Below, piece after piece: positions 1-11,696 of a stretch of DNA of 64,000 nt (positions are counted from its first letter, which is position 1; each line of letters starts with the position of its first letter). The stretch covers positions 1 through 64,000 of the forward strand of contig JAACJK010000231.1 of assembly GCA_013368325.1 (NCBI GenBank), read 5' to 3'. The notes beneath the pieces are model-generated. The model ran no database searches. It worked only from the letters and a program-made list of their open reading frames with translations, and was not told the DNA's origin. This stretch comes from Ephemerocybe angulata (taxonomy: Eukaryota; Basidiomycota; Agaricomycetes; Agaricales; Psathyrellaceae). Position numbers and translations under genes: made by a program.

Positions 1-921
1 ATGACAGCTGTACGCGCTGTAAGTATCGGACCCTGAATACACCTCGAAAGCAACACACCTTGAGCGGACGTTGGTTGAGCGGACATTCTGGTATTCAATG
101 CTTCAGAGAGTCGGTTTCACGTCTGAGTGGGAGTGTAGACAAAGGATGGGGCAGGAACGTCCATTTGGGGTCGTTTACATCCGTGAAAAGGTCCAAGGGC
201 ACGGCCGGCCGATGAGAGCATATGGAAGGGAGGAGACACGAGTGCGCGCAACACGCGTCCATTCATGAGGCGAACAAGACATCTTGACGATTGGATGCGC
301 GTCCGATGGCGGTCGTTGATACCAGCTGATACCAGGAGCCCGGAGGAGACATGCATGCTCGCGACACGCATGCAATCTTAAGCTAAGTAGACATCTTGAC
401 GATTGTATGCGCGTCCGATGGCTGTGGTTGATACGACCCATCTTGCTCATCGACTGTAAAAAACGCTGTGGTAGGCCTTTAATGCTCTGTACAACGGAAA
501 TAGAAGAGAGATATACTGGCTGTGTACCTTGTGGCATGAGACGAATCCAAGTGGGTTGAACTTGGCCTTTCACTTCGACATAGATGATTCAGATAGGGCA
601 GCCTGATGCCGTCGCGTCGCGGTTCATTTTACCACCACATGACCGTGTAGATTCTCATCAGTGATCTTCGCGAAGTTGATCCCTGTGTATCATTATGGAC
701 GGGCGCCAACTGCTCGCGCTTGGGGTTAAAAAATAAAAAAGATCATATGGTAACAGACTTGAAAAAAATCATATGCCCAACCAGGCCCAACCCTGAGCAT
801 TGAGCGATTCTCGGGGTCAAGGCCACCGTTCCAGAACCCAGGTATTTGGGCCCCAAAACCCCATCGAAACCATGTCCATGAGTGCGCGGTATGTATATGG
901 GAACTCGATGCTATTCTTAAT
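1..921. other. Intergenic stretch, no supported gene
   Basis: No open frame in this stretch has recognisable similarity, sensible splice sites or a convincing start. The only structure seen is a short direct duplication (listed separately) and an A/T-rich patch near 725-775. The stretch may be decayed repeat DNA. Confidence 0.4.
279..435. repeat. Imperfect tandem duplication, about 112-bp period
   Basis: A segment starting acatcttgacgatt at 279 recurs at 391 and keeps about 45 bases (through gcgtccgatggc and ttgatac) with a few substitutions. The spacing is 112 bases. It is an old local duplication with no coding role that can be seen. Confidence 0.7.
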
Positions 922-1868
922 CTACTCCTGAAACTCAGTGGCCTCAGCCTCGTGCTCGTCTTCGCTAATTTTGGCCTCCAGGCCGACACTCTCCTCGTTC
1001 GCTTGGCTTGAGATCCGTCCCAGCACGCTAACCCCCGTTTCACTACTGCCATCGCTATCATACTCATCCTCTGACGAATCTAATGCCTCTGGGAATGGGT
1101 CATTTAAATCAGGATCTATTCCAAAAGCCGCCAGACCAAAAGGACTGTGTGGGGAGTGTGATGAGGTGGTGGTAAATAACGAACAGTAGATACACGTACT
1201 CGTCAACAGCAGATGAAGTCCCAGACCTTCCATCTATTCCAAAAGCCGCCACACCAAAAGGACTGTGTGGGGAGTGTGATGAGGTGGTGGTAAATAACGA
1301 ACAGTAGATACACGTACTCGTCATCAGCAGATAAAGTACTGCGACCCTTCCCAGACCTTCCAGCTTGACTGGCTCTAACATGAAACGTATCAGGCAGGCA
1401 CATATATCGAGAAAGAAAAGGGAATACGCACTTGGCTACTGCAGACGTGTTGCTCTTCCTGGGCGAAGATCTATCACCCAACGAGGGATAAGCTGGAACT
1501 GTACCGATGGGCACGTAACGACGGCCAAGCGTGTGTCTCCCTGACGGACTCTTGATGATAACGAGGTCTTCCTCTAAGCCTGCATCCCTTAGCTCCTTCC
1601 CCGAGCCACAGATCTACACAGGATGCGGGAAAAATCAGGCTACAGTCCTTCTCGCAGTGCAGTGACTTACTCCTTATACTGCTCCGACATCTTCTTGGGC
1701 CTGCGGCCTACGTGGTCCCCCTGAGCTTTACGTTTTTGCGCTGACCTACAGCACTATTCGCATTATTAGGAGTAGCTGCTGTGATACTTGGAAGACTTAC
1801 ACAGGGAGGAGAGGAAGCTCTCGAGATGGCAAAACCTGGGATGCATCTGCTGATGTGGGGTTGCTCAT
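922..1868 (-). CDS. Hypothetical protein with acidic C-terminus
   Basis: This is a tentative spliced gene. ATG at 1868 begins MSNPTSADASQ. After an intron an exon reads SAQKRKAQGDHVGRRPKK, which is basic and may be a nuclear localisation signal. Another exon contains VIIKSPSGRHTLGRRYVP, and the gene ends with a strongly acidic exon (DSSEDEYDSDGSSE) at stop 922-924. Introns have GT..AG edges around 1660-1770. I do not recognise the family. The 118-bp tandem duplication at 1115-1360 covers the start of the last exon and the intron before it, so the splice acceptor exists twice and the 3' structure is uncertain. Composition suggests a disordered nuclear protein, but no function can be assigned. 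Confidence 0.4.
1115..1360. repeat. Tandem duplication, 118-bp period
   Basis: The segment beginning tctattccaaaagccgcc at 1115 recurs at 1233 with only a few substitutions over about 100 bases. The second copy has about 13 extra bases near its end (around 1337-1350). The high similarity marks a fairly recent duplication. It lies across the presumed last intron and exon of the minus-strand hypothetical gene. Confidence 0.85.
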
Positions 1869-2819
1869 GGTATTGTCGATGGTGGTGTCGATGAAAGAGT
1901 GTGCAAGGTCACGGGGAGAATGCATGATAGATCAGATTCCGCCGGAGGTTGATGTGATCCGTCATGGCATATGCCGTTACGGAGCTTTGTTGCGCGCCTC
2001 TGCGATATTTGTGAGCGCCTCTTGACGTTCCCGCCCTATCACACCAGCCCTTTGTAGGATTTCGAAGATATTATGTATCTCAGTGATTTAGACCAGCAAA
2101 ACTATACTCAGATAATTCTCCAGTAAGCCTCGCGCCATCCTCTAGCGATAGCGAGTACATTAGGCAGTGAGTACGTGCGTGAAGCGACGTACAAAGTACT
2201 TTCATCTCTTGACACCTTCCACGCCACTATAAATTCAGTGAGACTCGCAGGGTAGTCTAAAGCTAGGCTCACACCTTCCTTTTGTGACAGCAGGGACATC
2301 AGGCAGCCAGTGCGCGCCCCTTGTGCGCGAAGTACAATGTGCGTTCATATGCGACGTACGAGCACTCATTTTCCGCCAGTATTCTACAGTTCAGTAAGAT
2401 TGATCTGCAAGAAGTTTAACGAGCAGTGTCTGACAGTGAAAGGGTGCGTACCTCATTCTACTGTTGCTAAATCCGAGCTGGCAAGGTGCGACTTGACGCC
2501 CTTCCTTTGTCACTTGGTTTAGTATGATATATGTTTATATATGTCTAGATTTTTTCATAGCATGTACTGTGTGCTATTCATTTATTATTCTACGTACATA
2601 CTTTTACTTTAAATGTATTGAGCGAGCCTGGAGAGCATGAACAGTCTTGATGGTGGAGTAAACGTGAGACGAAACGCGCAAGTCAGACGCGGAACTGTGA
2701 ATCCTTACCGGTTTCGACTTTAGCAACAACCATCAAGCTCACCCCACCCCCACTCGAGTACGGGTCGTCCAGACTGCGCACTCACTACAGCTGGTATAGT
2801 AAATTCTAGTATAGCTGAA
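1869..2819. other. Intergenic region between two hypothetical genes
   Basis: This stretch lies between the 5' ends of the minus-strand gene ending at 1868 and the plus-strand gene starting at 2820, so it should hold both promoters. An A/T-rich patch lies at 2520-2615. No coding exon could be supported. Confidence 0.4.
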
Positions 2820-3691
2820 ATGGGGCGCCCTGTTCTCTATAAAACGGAGGAGGAGAAAAAGGCCGCTGCATGCGAACGAAGCAGGAAGTACTATGAACGG
2901 TTAGGGCCGGCATCCTTGTACCACTTACGCCGTCCAACTGACTTTATTGCAGATTCCGGGAGAACATCTCCATTTCCAGGAAGCAGAAATATGCAGCCAA
3001 AAGGCGTAACGATCCTTCGAAGCATGAGAAAGTAAAAGTTGTTAAATCTGACGAGGAGCGCAAGTACGACAATCGTCAGAAAAGCAATCGGTCATATCAG
3101 CGGTGCGTACTTCATTGATTGTATACATGGATGCGCTCTCAAAAATGGGTGTACATTTCTAGAAGGAAATCTGCCCCAAAGAATGAAGGCAGTAGTAGCA
3201 AACAATCGAAACCGGCGAGTGATTTAAGGTGTGTTAAACGAGCGACAAATGCCATTCCATACCTCATAGGAACTGTGTTTCTTAGCACTGCAGTGGTTAG
3301 CCGCCGGCCTCCGAGGGACATCTGGGAAGGGCATACCAAATTTCTCCTCACATCCTACAAGGACATGCTGGAAAATAGGTCGCTTCGCGAGTTCCTGGAG
3401 GATATTTCAGCTCGGTACATCGAGAGTGGTGTGGTCGAGGACCTTGTATTGGTCTTGCCGCGCCTAATCCGGCTTCGAGAAGGTGTTTACGCCCATGAGC
3501 AAGATATCTCATTGGAGGTGGGAGCAGCAGCTCAACTTGGTGAGCTCGAAGCGCTGGGTGCCAAAATAGACCAAGCTGTGGAGATGATTCAGGACTTGGA
3601 GGACATGGCCAGGTTCCGTGGGCACGACGAATTTATTGATTTGTATAGCGAGGGTGACCTGTACTATCAGAGATCACATTTGTTAGATTGA
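2820..3691 (+). CDS. Hypothetical Agaricomycete protein, basic N-terminus
   Basis: ATG at 2820 starts MGRPVLYKTEEEKKAAACER, a highly basic helix of a kind common at the N-terminus of lineage-specific Agaricomycete proteins (MGRPxLY..EE..AA). Spliced exons follow: the first ends at a GT near 2901, and the next, from about 2953, reads RENISISRKQKYAAKRRND. A third starts near 3162 (RKSAPKNEGSSSK), and a last exon carries RPPRDIWEGHTKFLLTSYKD and an acidic helical tail to stop 3691. The tail (LGELEALGAKIDQAVEMIQDLEDMAR in part) looks like an amphipathic or coiled-coil helix. The basic head suggests nucleic-acid binding, but no function is known. Exon edges near 3230-3300 are uncertain. Confidence 0.6.
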
Positions 3692-3912
3692 ATGGCATGC
3701 AAGTTGACATCCAAGGGATGTTATACTCCTTCTCTTTCTGTTGAACTCCGTTCTGAGCTACCAGGAAGGTATTAACTGACGTCGAGCGTGACTTTATCAA
3801 TACGATACTTATGTGATTATAGACAGTAACTCAAATATCGAATGAAGGGCAAAGGATAAAAGATATCATTTCGATGGTGACAGGAAAAAGGTATTGAGGT
3901 AATGGAGGGTGG

Positions 3913-5644
3913 CTACAGGGGTTCTTCAGTTTCAGAGAACTCCTCTTCGTCATCCTCCTCCGGCTCGTCCTCGGGCGGGTACAGTTCGTTCTCCTCCGTG
4001 ATGACAGTCAACGATTCCAGCCTTCTTTCCAGCTCCTCCAACCTCTCGTTCGCCAGTGCCAGCTTTTGCTCCGTGGCAGCTGTCTTGGCTTCAGCGGCCT
4101 CCGCTCGAGCCTTGTTTCTCAACGCCTCAACGATAGATTCAACCTTGGCCTTACGGTCAGCGCGGACTAGACTGGTCATTGTCATGCTAACATCCTTATG
4201 AAAGGACGCGAGCGCAGCCGGAGCTTCAGCACGGAGCTTTGGGGACGAATAATGCGTGAAGGGAGTCCGAGCAGATGGATGCTGCACGGCAACATACATC
4301 CAGCAACCTGATCGAATGGAGATGCTCTCGCACTAGGTTCCTTATTAGCTCATGAAATTAGGGGTGCAATGATAGGAACGGTACGAACGCGGGACATGAG
4401 GTCATGGACCCAACCGGAATAACACTTCGTCGCGCGGGCGTTATCCACAATTTCCGGGAGCAATGGGCGCTTACGGGCCAAACCTAAAGACAGGGATGAA
4501 ACAGGTCAGCACGATCGACAGAAAAAAAGAAGGGGACGCACGCCAGTTCCGGGCACCGCGACCCACTCCCTCAATCCAGTCGAAGATTGGCTTCGCACCG
4601 GATGCATAGGCCCGTTTCTTGGAGGCGGGTGCGGGGGAACTGTTCATCGAATCCTCGCGGGGGCGCTTTTGCCCATGCTGGGACACAGAGTCCACATGGT
4701 CGTCAACGAGAGGCGTGGGACTAGTCGTTACAGAGGGTGCGGGCTGTGATGTTACATCAGAGGTTTCAAGTTCGCCATCCGGGAGTGGGACTGCGCCGGC
4801 GGGCTCTGGCACAGCACATGCGGAGGGCATGAGCCCAGCCTGTGTCGCAGGGACGGGGGCTGTAATATCCTGTGTCGCAGGGACGGGGGCTGGAATATCG
4901 TCGTCCAGAAGGGAGAGATCGACGTTGTAGGCGTTACTCTGGGCCGTCAGAGGCGCACCACCGACGGTTGAAGGAGACTGGTCAGTTCCGGCAGGCGGTG
5001 CAGTAGCAGACGGAGGCGCGGGTCCCGCAAGCCCATAGGAGGCGGGGTTGAAGAGCCAGGGGTGCGACATTGGGGTATCTGATTGGGATGTTAGAATGTG
5101 CACGCCGTCCGCGATTCGCGAAGGAAGAGCAACTTACACCCGGGAGGGAACTGATACACCGGAGCACTTGGAGTTCCAGGGGGGTAGCTCTGAACTCCAG
5201 CAGGAGTTGCTGAGGGTGGGTTGAAGTTGAAGGCGTACGGGTTCACTGAGAGAGGTTTGATGGATCAGCAAAGGACAACGAGAACAACCTAATTCTAACT
5301 TACTTTGTCCAAATTGAAATTGAGGGTACATCGGCACTACGAGGGAAGGTATAAATTGATGATGAGATATTTAATGTGCACGGGGCGCACCTTGTTGAGC
5401 TGCGAGTGCTGGACCTTGTTGGACAGCGAGTGTTGGATCGATGACTGGGTTCTGACCAGCGGGGGGAGGCTATTGATAGCCTTTAGAGAGATATCCCGTA
5501 CGCGAATGCAAAACGTACACCTGCTTGAGCCTTGCGGCTGTGAGCACACTCAGTCAGGAGTGGGCTACCATCACATCGACGGCAGTGAAGCTTTTTGGCG
5601 GGCTTCGGCTCTTTGGTTGGTTGTCGACGTTTGGAAGGAGCCAT
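3913..5644 (-). CDS. Hypothetical disordered/coiled-coil protein with small Cys cluster
   Basis: ATG at 5644 begins MAPSKRRQPTKEPKPAKKLH, followed by CRRCDGSPLLTECAH, a small Cys/His cluster that may bind zinc. Short exons rich in Pro and Gln follow (about 5440-5360, 5337-5305, 5247-5140). A large disordered exon around 5070-4550 contains a duplicated PAPVPATQD-like unit and a basic patch (KKRAYASG). The final exon (about 4299-3913) holds a helix rich in Ala, Glu and Lys with coiled-coil heptads (LALANERLEELERRLESL) and ends in a Glu/Asp-rich tail. The family is not recognised. The cluster and basic patch suggest a nuclear protein. Joining all exons into one gene is an inference from compatible strand and splice sites; exon edges around 4300-4550 are uncertain. 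Confidence 0.5.
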
Positions 5645-5800
5645 GATGATGTTGAGTTGTCGTTGGCTAACGGTGCCAGGCTATATGGAGAGGGATGGGG
5701 TTCGAGCGAAAACAGCGGGTGCCCATGAGACGACCCTGGAACGATCCCACATGACTCCTGCCTTCTCCCTTGTATCATCGTTCCCCATGTGAGCCCATGT

Positions 5801-6070
5801 GAGCCCATGCGCCTTGATAAGATTGGATTGAGGCCCGCGCCGGGTGCTGAATTGGAAATGACGCGCTAAGCACGACCAAAGCACGACGGTGAGCCCATGC
5901 GCCTTGATGAGACTGGATTAAGACCCCCACTTGGAGACGATGGGTGCCGAATTGCAAATAACTTGCCTAAGCCAGCCGGTGACCCATGTGCCTCGCATGG
6001 GAGCGGATTAAGGCCCCAAATATGTATTTGGATCGATGGGTGCTGAGCGCTGAATCGGAAACAAGGCTCA
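5801..6070. repeat. Three diverged 90-bp tandem repeats
   Basis: Segments starting gagcccatgcgccttgat at 5801 and 5891 and gacccatgtgcct at 5981 are spaced exactly 90 bases. Each contains a ggattRag block and a later gggtgcYga block. They sit between the divergent starts of the minus-strand gene (5644) and the KDZ-associated gene (6127). They could be promoter-region or subterminal transposon repeats. Confidence 0.7.
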
Positions 6071-6126
6071 TAAACCACACGACACTTTTACCCCCACCCC
6101 AAGGCATTGCTTTCTAGCTCACCAAT

Positions 6127-9100
6127 ATGGCCACGAGAAAGAAACGAAGGCGTAAAGATGAAGATGACCTTGACGATGAGGCTCAGCATTCGTTCCCTAG
6201 TGAGCTCCTGGAGGCCGTGGCGGAAACTTCTTACTGGACATCCCCAACGAAACCTCAGCGAATTTTCGAAGAGGCAAAGAGCCCTAGAAAGCGCGTTGTA
6301 AAGAAGGTTCTTGCTCAATCATCGCAGACCGCTGGGGCTTTCAAAGAGGATGATGAGGGTGCTTGGACACAAGAGGTGCCGTCAAGTCAAGCTACGGGCG
6401 CCAGTGGCATCGAGGACGGTGGGACAATATCGGACGTTGTGCCCGACCAAGCGCCGGACGACGGTGATTTCGGCTCTTGGGTCGGCTCGGAAGTAATTGA
6501 TCCAGACCTTGGGTGGATCGGCGAAGACGACGACTTCGAAGACTATGTTGACGCCGTAACCTCACATGTCGCGGGGTATAGCCACCTTCATACCTCTCTA
6601 TTCGTTGTTCAGGGATGGGATTCTAACAAGAGGCAGACCACGGTAAGTGTCGTATCTGATTTAGTTTGCTTTAATACTTGACATTGACTCCACCTAAGGA
6701 TGCGTGGTATCATATGCGATTCCAAACCTCCGATGTAGGACAGCTCGACACCGGGTGCACCTGCCCTAAAGCTCTTAACCGCAACCTCTGTGTGCACAGG
6801 CGGTACTTTCAGGACTATGAGGTCGAGAGTATCATTCTCGAGAAGAATGCCGAAGGAACCGAGGACAGGGATGTTGCAGGTGATAAGGATAGGACAGGTA
6901 AGCTACTTAACTTACCTCTTCAGTAATGAAATAGCATTGTAACGATGGACTCATCACCCCCGGCAGCGACGCTCTTCTCCCGCCGCATCCTAGGACGCCA
7001 TCGTTTGGAAAGCTTGTACTCCGTTCAGTCGATGTCGTCCTCCGAGCTCAAAGGCCGAGCGATCGTCAGTAATATCCTTTCCCGTTCGGAATCGACCTGG
7101 AAATGCTCCAAGGACACGGGACTTCTATCATGCTATCATATAAACAAGGCCAGAGAGCGGTACCCAGACGTCCCAGAAGATGAAATCGAAGATTTGGAGG
7201 ACTTTGTAGACTCAAGCCTCGACTCACTCTCTATAGGCGAACTTGGTCAGTTCCTGTGATCTGAACTATCTTGTGGGATGACGCTGATCTATCCTCAGCT
7301 CGCGGACCCGGTACCACAGTATCCTATCTGCCAATACATCCACCGTTCTGGGCGCGAATCCCGTCCGACCCCAAGCTCTATTCCGATCCCCCTCCTGCCC
7401 GGACACCCCCAGATGGCCCATTCCCTCTTCAAGCCGATTCCTCCTGCAACTGTGGAACAACGCGGACCTTCTTCAATAGGGATGGGCTGAAAAAAACGAA
7501 GCGTTGCAAGTTGTACACCCTGCTAACGGTTCATGACGTCGAGATTGAGGTTCAAGTCTGCCCCGTTTGTCCTTCCGTCCGGCGAAAGCGAATCGGCCCT
7601 GATCTGCGCGCACATGGCATATTCAATTTCAACAATTCTGCCCTTGTCTCCCACGAGCTACTTGACGAATACACCAGCTGCTTTACCTCCTCAGAGACGC
7701 CCTTTACCGCCTGGTATACGCAATTGTCAAGACGCTATCTCCTTTCTGGAAAAGAGTTCATGGGCGACGACCTCTTTCGCGCCGTATGGTTCGCATACGT
7801 CTCCCTCCAGAAGTTCGACAACGACATGTCCTGTACGGTCTGCGGACCATCACCCGAGACGGTCATCTGGGATGGAATCACCTTAGCCTTTGGCCGGAAG
7901 CATCTCAGTGGTTCACTTCGCCCACCAACGTTTACGATGCCAGATTCCGTTCGGCGCCCTAACGTAAAGTACAAACCAAAGCAGCAACTCTTGCCCCTGG
8001 CGACATTACGACGGCGTTTCCGAGCCACGATGGAGCGGCCCACGCATCCCGACCGCATCGAGGATGGGGAAGAAGAAGGCGGTGTTGATGGCGCAAAATC
8101 TCCTTCGAAGAAATCGCGAGCCAAACCCAAGGCGAAGAAGGGTGGTACTGCGTCAAACCCCGACACTCCGTCGAAGCGGGCACAGGCCATCCCCGAGACA
8201 TCCACCCCTTCGCTATCTCCCATGAAACCGCAGGCTAACTCCGCGGCGATCTCGCTATCAACTGTGGCGGTCTCTACTGAAGCAACTGGTGCAACAGAAG
8301 GCACTCTCGAAGACGCAGGACCGACACCACTTCCCGCCACCAATCCAAATGAGAACCTCCGACGTCGACAGGCTTTGTTAGTGGAAGACTACTTGGAGAA
8401 GGTGGACTCGGTGACTGAAGACATGAGAAAGGAATGTCCCGCCTTAGCGCAGCTATATACGATGCATTACGGCCGTGCAGCCTTTTGGTCAGGGCACAAA
8501 CCTCCTGCCGTCATAAAGAACTTGTTCCGACAGGTACGCCCATTCTCTGGTCATGTGGACCCTGCTTACGACAACATAGATCGCCGCCGAGGAATCTGTG
8601 CTACAACTCGTCAACTACACGGCACTGCTCAAGCTTAGGGAGTTTGTGGCGAAGCCAGACGTTAACGTGGCCTATAAGCTGAGGCCCATACCTTCCCTGA
8701 ACAAGGTTATAAATCACAGCGACGTAGATCTTGCTGATCTCTTGGGAGTGATGACCTGGATTGAAAAGAAGGCGCGTGCTACTCTCAAAGCACTGATCGT
8801 TGAACCGCCGCTGCCACCGCCCAACATACATATCCTCCCGAATGATCATCTGGATTGGATAACGGTACATCCTCTTTTGCCCTCGCCCCCATTCACCTCT
8901 AACTGACTAAATTTCGACAGACTGGTTGCTTTTATAGCATGCCCATAATACGGCATCGCCCGCTTTATCCGTCACTGAAAGAGAACCAAGAAGAACAGGC
9001 ATCAGGCCAGCAACGTGGGGATCGATGCGGGAAGTATTACTCTCAATATGGAGAACGACGATTAACTGGGGGTATCATGGTATGCTGGTGTTCGCACAGC

Positions 9101-9511
9101 ATTTGTTACGGGTTCCATTGTATCCCCAAAGCCGAAGGTCGTGACGATGTCTTCTCAGCAATGGTGACTCGATGGCCGACAGCTCCCAAAATCGTCATCT
9201 ACGACTTTGCATGCGCCTTGGGTCCCTACTGCTTGCTGCGCGAGCCTATGTTTTTTGCAAATACCCTCTTTGCCATTGACATCTTTCATGCCACAGGTCA
9301 CAGCAAATGTAGCCCTGCAGCATTCCTATCCGAGTATATGAATGTGGACACCAAGCTCGAATACATCAATTCGAGCGCGGCCGAATGCGGCAATGGAGCA
9401 CTTAGGAGGATTCGAAAATCGGTCAGCTATATGGGACAGAAGAGGGCTATTATATATACAAAGGTCTTCCTTTCTGTATGGAATAGGCTGAAGATCTTGA
9501 AAATAGACTAG
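6127..9511 (+). CDS. KDZ-associated protein with SWIM-like and CxC5/CxC6-type cysteine clusters
   Basis: ATG at 6127 starts MATRKKRRRKDEDDLDDEAQ. Exon 2 (from about 6700) has a SWIM-like zinc motif CTCPKALNRNLCVH. Later exons carry cysteine clusters: SCNCGTTRTF, then VQVCPVCPSVRRKRIG, and later CTVCGPSP. A Ser/Pro/Lys-rich linker follows (about 8050-8330). The C-terminal exon has GIMVCWCSHSICYGFH, YDFACALGPYC, and DIFHATGHSKCSP with SSAAECGNG. This order matches proteins that accompany KDZ (Kyakuja-Dileera-Zisupton) transposons in mushrooms, annotated as CxC5/CxC6 clusters; the YDFAC...HxxGHxxC part resembles a transposase-type core. At least six short introns are needed (near 6644, 6900, 7070, 7252, 8535, 8870). 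No frame break was seen, but exon edges need transcript support. No terminal inverted repeats were found. Confidence 0.7.
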
Positions 9512-9599
9512 CATTTATGGTGGCTTAACTGCCCTATCAATTTGTGAGGCCAGTAGTTATGTTTACAGAAGCAGTGATCTGACGATCCACGGAGGTGAA

Positions 9600-11090
9600 C
9601 GAACGCAAGCTCAATACTCAGGGACCTATGTCTCCAGAGGCATAGAAGGGCTGATGTTCGATTGGGGAGGAGGTACAAATGAGAAACTGGAGTGTCCAAT
9701 GTCAGCAGAAGCATTGCTGATGGGAGGATTGAGGACGCACCCTCCGTTGGTTGTAGAGACATCGGCTTCGCGCTGAGAATCGACGGAGCCCGATGGCTAC
9801 CTACCTAGGTCAGTTGCACACTTTTGGAAGGCCATGCAATGTTGTTGGATTTGCTGTGAGTGTAACTTCGTTGGTGCAAGATTGATCACGCCCCAATGGC
9901 ATCCTTCGGTCGTCCTGCAGAGCTTCTTCCCAACAACATTCCATTTGCCGTCACGGATGGGCTTGTTAAACTATGAGGGAAACTACCACGGTCTCGCACA
10001 GATAAGACACCGTACCATTGGTGGAGAACCGCGAAACTCGATTAGCGGGGGTTGCATCTAAGTGGTGTCAACGTCCATCGGTTGACCTGCATCCCAGCCG
10101 ATATCAAGGACTCCGACGCTTGATAGGTCTCAGGGTCGAAAACCTAACCATCTCGCGAGCTGCCACCTCCGGCAGCGCTTTCTTAAAAAGTTGGTTGGAT
10201 TCGATGTTGTGGAGGAGACACAAATGAAAAACTGGAGTGTCCAATGTCAGCAGAAGCATCGGCGATGGGAGGATGGAGAACGCACCCTCCGTTGGTTGTA
10301 GAGACATCGCAGGCCCGATAGATGCCGCCCTATGTCTACTGAAGCAGTGTAAGGGCGTCACGCGCTTATGGAGGGAATGCAGCCCGGAAAATGAGCGTCC
10401 ATTGTCAGGAGAGGCATCGGTGATGGGAGAATCGAGAACGCACCTTCCGTTGGTTGTAGAGACATCGCAGGCCCGATAGACGGCGCCCTATGTCTACTGA
10501 AGCGCTGTAAATGCGTCGCGCGCTTATGGAGGGAATGCAGCCCAGAAAATGAGCGTCCATTGTCAGGAGAAGCATCGGTGATAGGAGGATCGAGAACGCA
10601 CCTTCCGTTGGTTGTAGAGACATCGCAGGACCGATAGACGGCGCCCTATGTCTACTGAAGCGCTGTAAAGGCGTCGCGCGCTTATGGAGGGAATGCAGCC
10701 CGGGTAATGCGCGTCCAATGTTGGCAGAAACATTGCTGATAGGAGGATCCAGAACGCACCCTCCGTTGGTTGTGGAAACATCGGGGCTTCGCGTGGTTGT
10801 GGAGGAAATGCAGCAGCGAAACCGCCGCCCAATGTCAGCAGATGCATTGCTGAAGCGAGGATGGAGAACGCACCGACCATTGGTTGTAGAGACATCGCAG
10901 GCTCGATAGACGGCGCCCTATATCTACTGAAGCAGCGTAAGGGTGTCGCGCGCTTATGGAGGGAATGCAGCCCGGATAATGAGCGTCCAATGTCGGCAGA
11001 AACATCGGTGATGGGAGGATCGAGGACGCGCCTTCCGTTGGTTGTAGAGACATCGCAGGCCCGATAGACGGCGCCCTTAGCGCCGTTGCT
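9600..11090. repeat. Minisatellite with about 158-bp unit
   Basis: The anchor gttggttgta occurs at 10291, 10449, 10607 and 10765 (exact 158-base steps). An attggttgta variant follows at 10879 (114-base step, so one unit lost 44 bases), and the anchor returns at 11037 (158 again). A more diverged copy sits at 9747. Each unit also contains a tgtcRgcagaRRcat block, a cgcgcttatggagggaatgc block and gacggcgccctat. Because 158 is not a multiple of three, reading frames through the array shift each unit, so it is not a coding repeat. Confidence 0.9.
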
Positions 11091-11696
11091 TGTAGAAACA
11101 CTGCGGAGGTGGTCCGTATCGTGGACCGTATCACCTGGATAACCGGGAGCTCAATCCAGCATGCCATGTCTACACATGCAGCTATGTCTACAGATGCACC
11201 GAACTTTGGATGAGTGTTTAAGGAAGTATTCGAGGTGTCCACGGTCACCGGAAGCTTTGCTGAGGGATGGATGGGAGCGCACTCATCTCATCGTGAAGTA
11301 CTGCTGGGATGGGATTCTAGACGGAAAGGACCCAGTGGGATACACCTACAGACCATTTGACAGTATGGTACGCGATTGAGCCAAGCATTGGCCCACCTGC
11401 GACAGGATATAGCAGAAAGGGCAAAGGCCAAGGTATGGCCTATTGAGCGGGCATAGCCAAAAAGGGTGCAGGCATCACTTTTTACATCTTACATAATCAT
11501 CCTCGCCGGTGAGGATGACCATCATCCTTCCCGGTTAGGTGCGTGTGGACCATCATCCGGTTTGTCGGTTATCTGGCTCAGCGCGCGGGTCTAATTACTC
11601 CGAGCTCCGGTAACGGTTTTGGGCTGCATTAATGGTGATGTCTGTTACCTCTGGCCTTCATCTTGACGCATTCTCCCCCAGCAGACCCCAGTTTCA
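11091..11696. other. Intergenic, promoter side of dienoyl-CoA isomerase
   Basis: Unique sequence follows the end of the minisatellite. No supported gene was seen. It includes a short catcctcRccggtRaggatg duplication near 11500-11540. It should contain the promoter of the gene starting at 11697. Confidence 0.35.

Noticed and set aside
7735..8343. 202-codon minus-strand open frame
   Set aside because: Antisense to the KDZ-associated gene; no domain.
9508..11248. Series of similar minus-strand open frames (MSLQPTEGA-like starts)
   Set aside because: They come from the 158-bp minisatellite; 158 is not a multiple of three and the frames break each unit.
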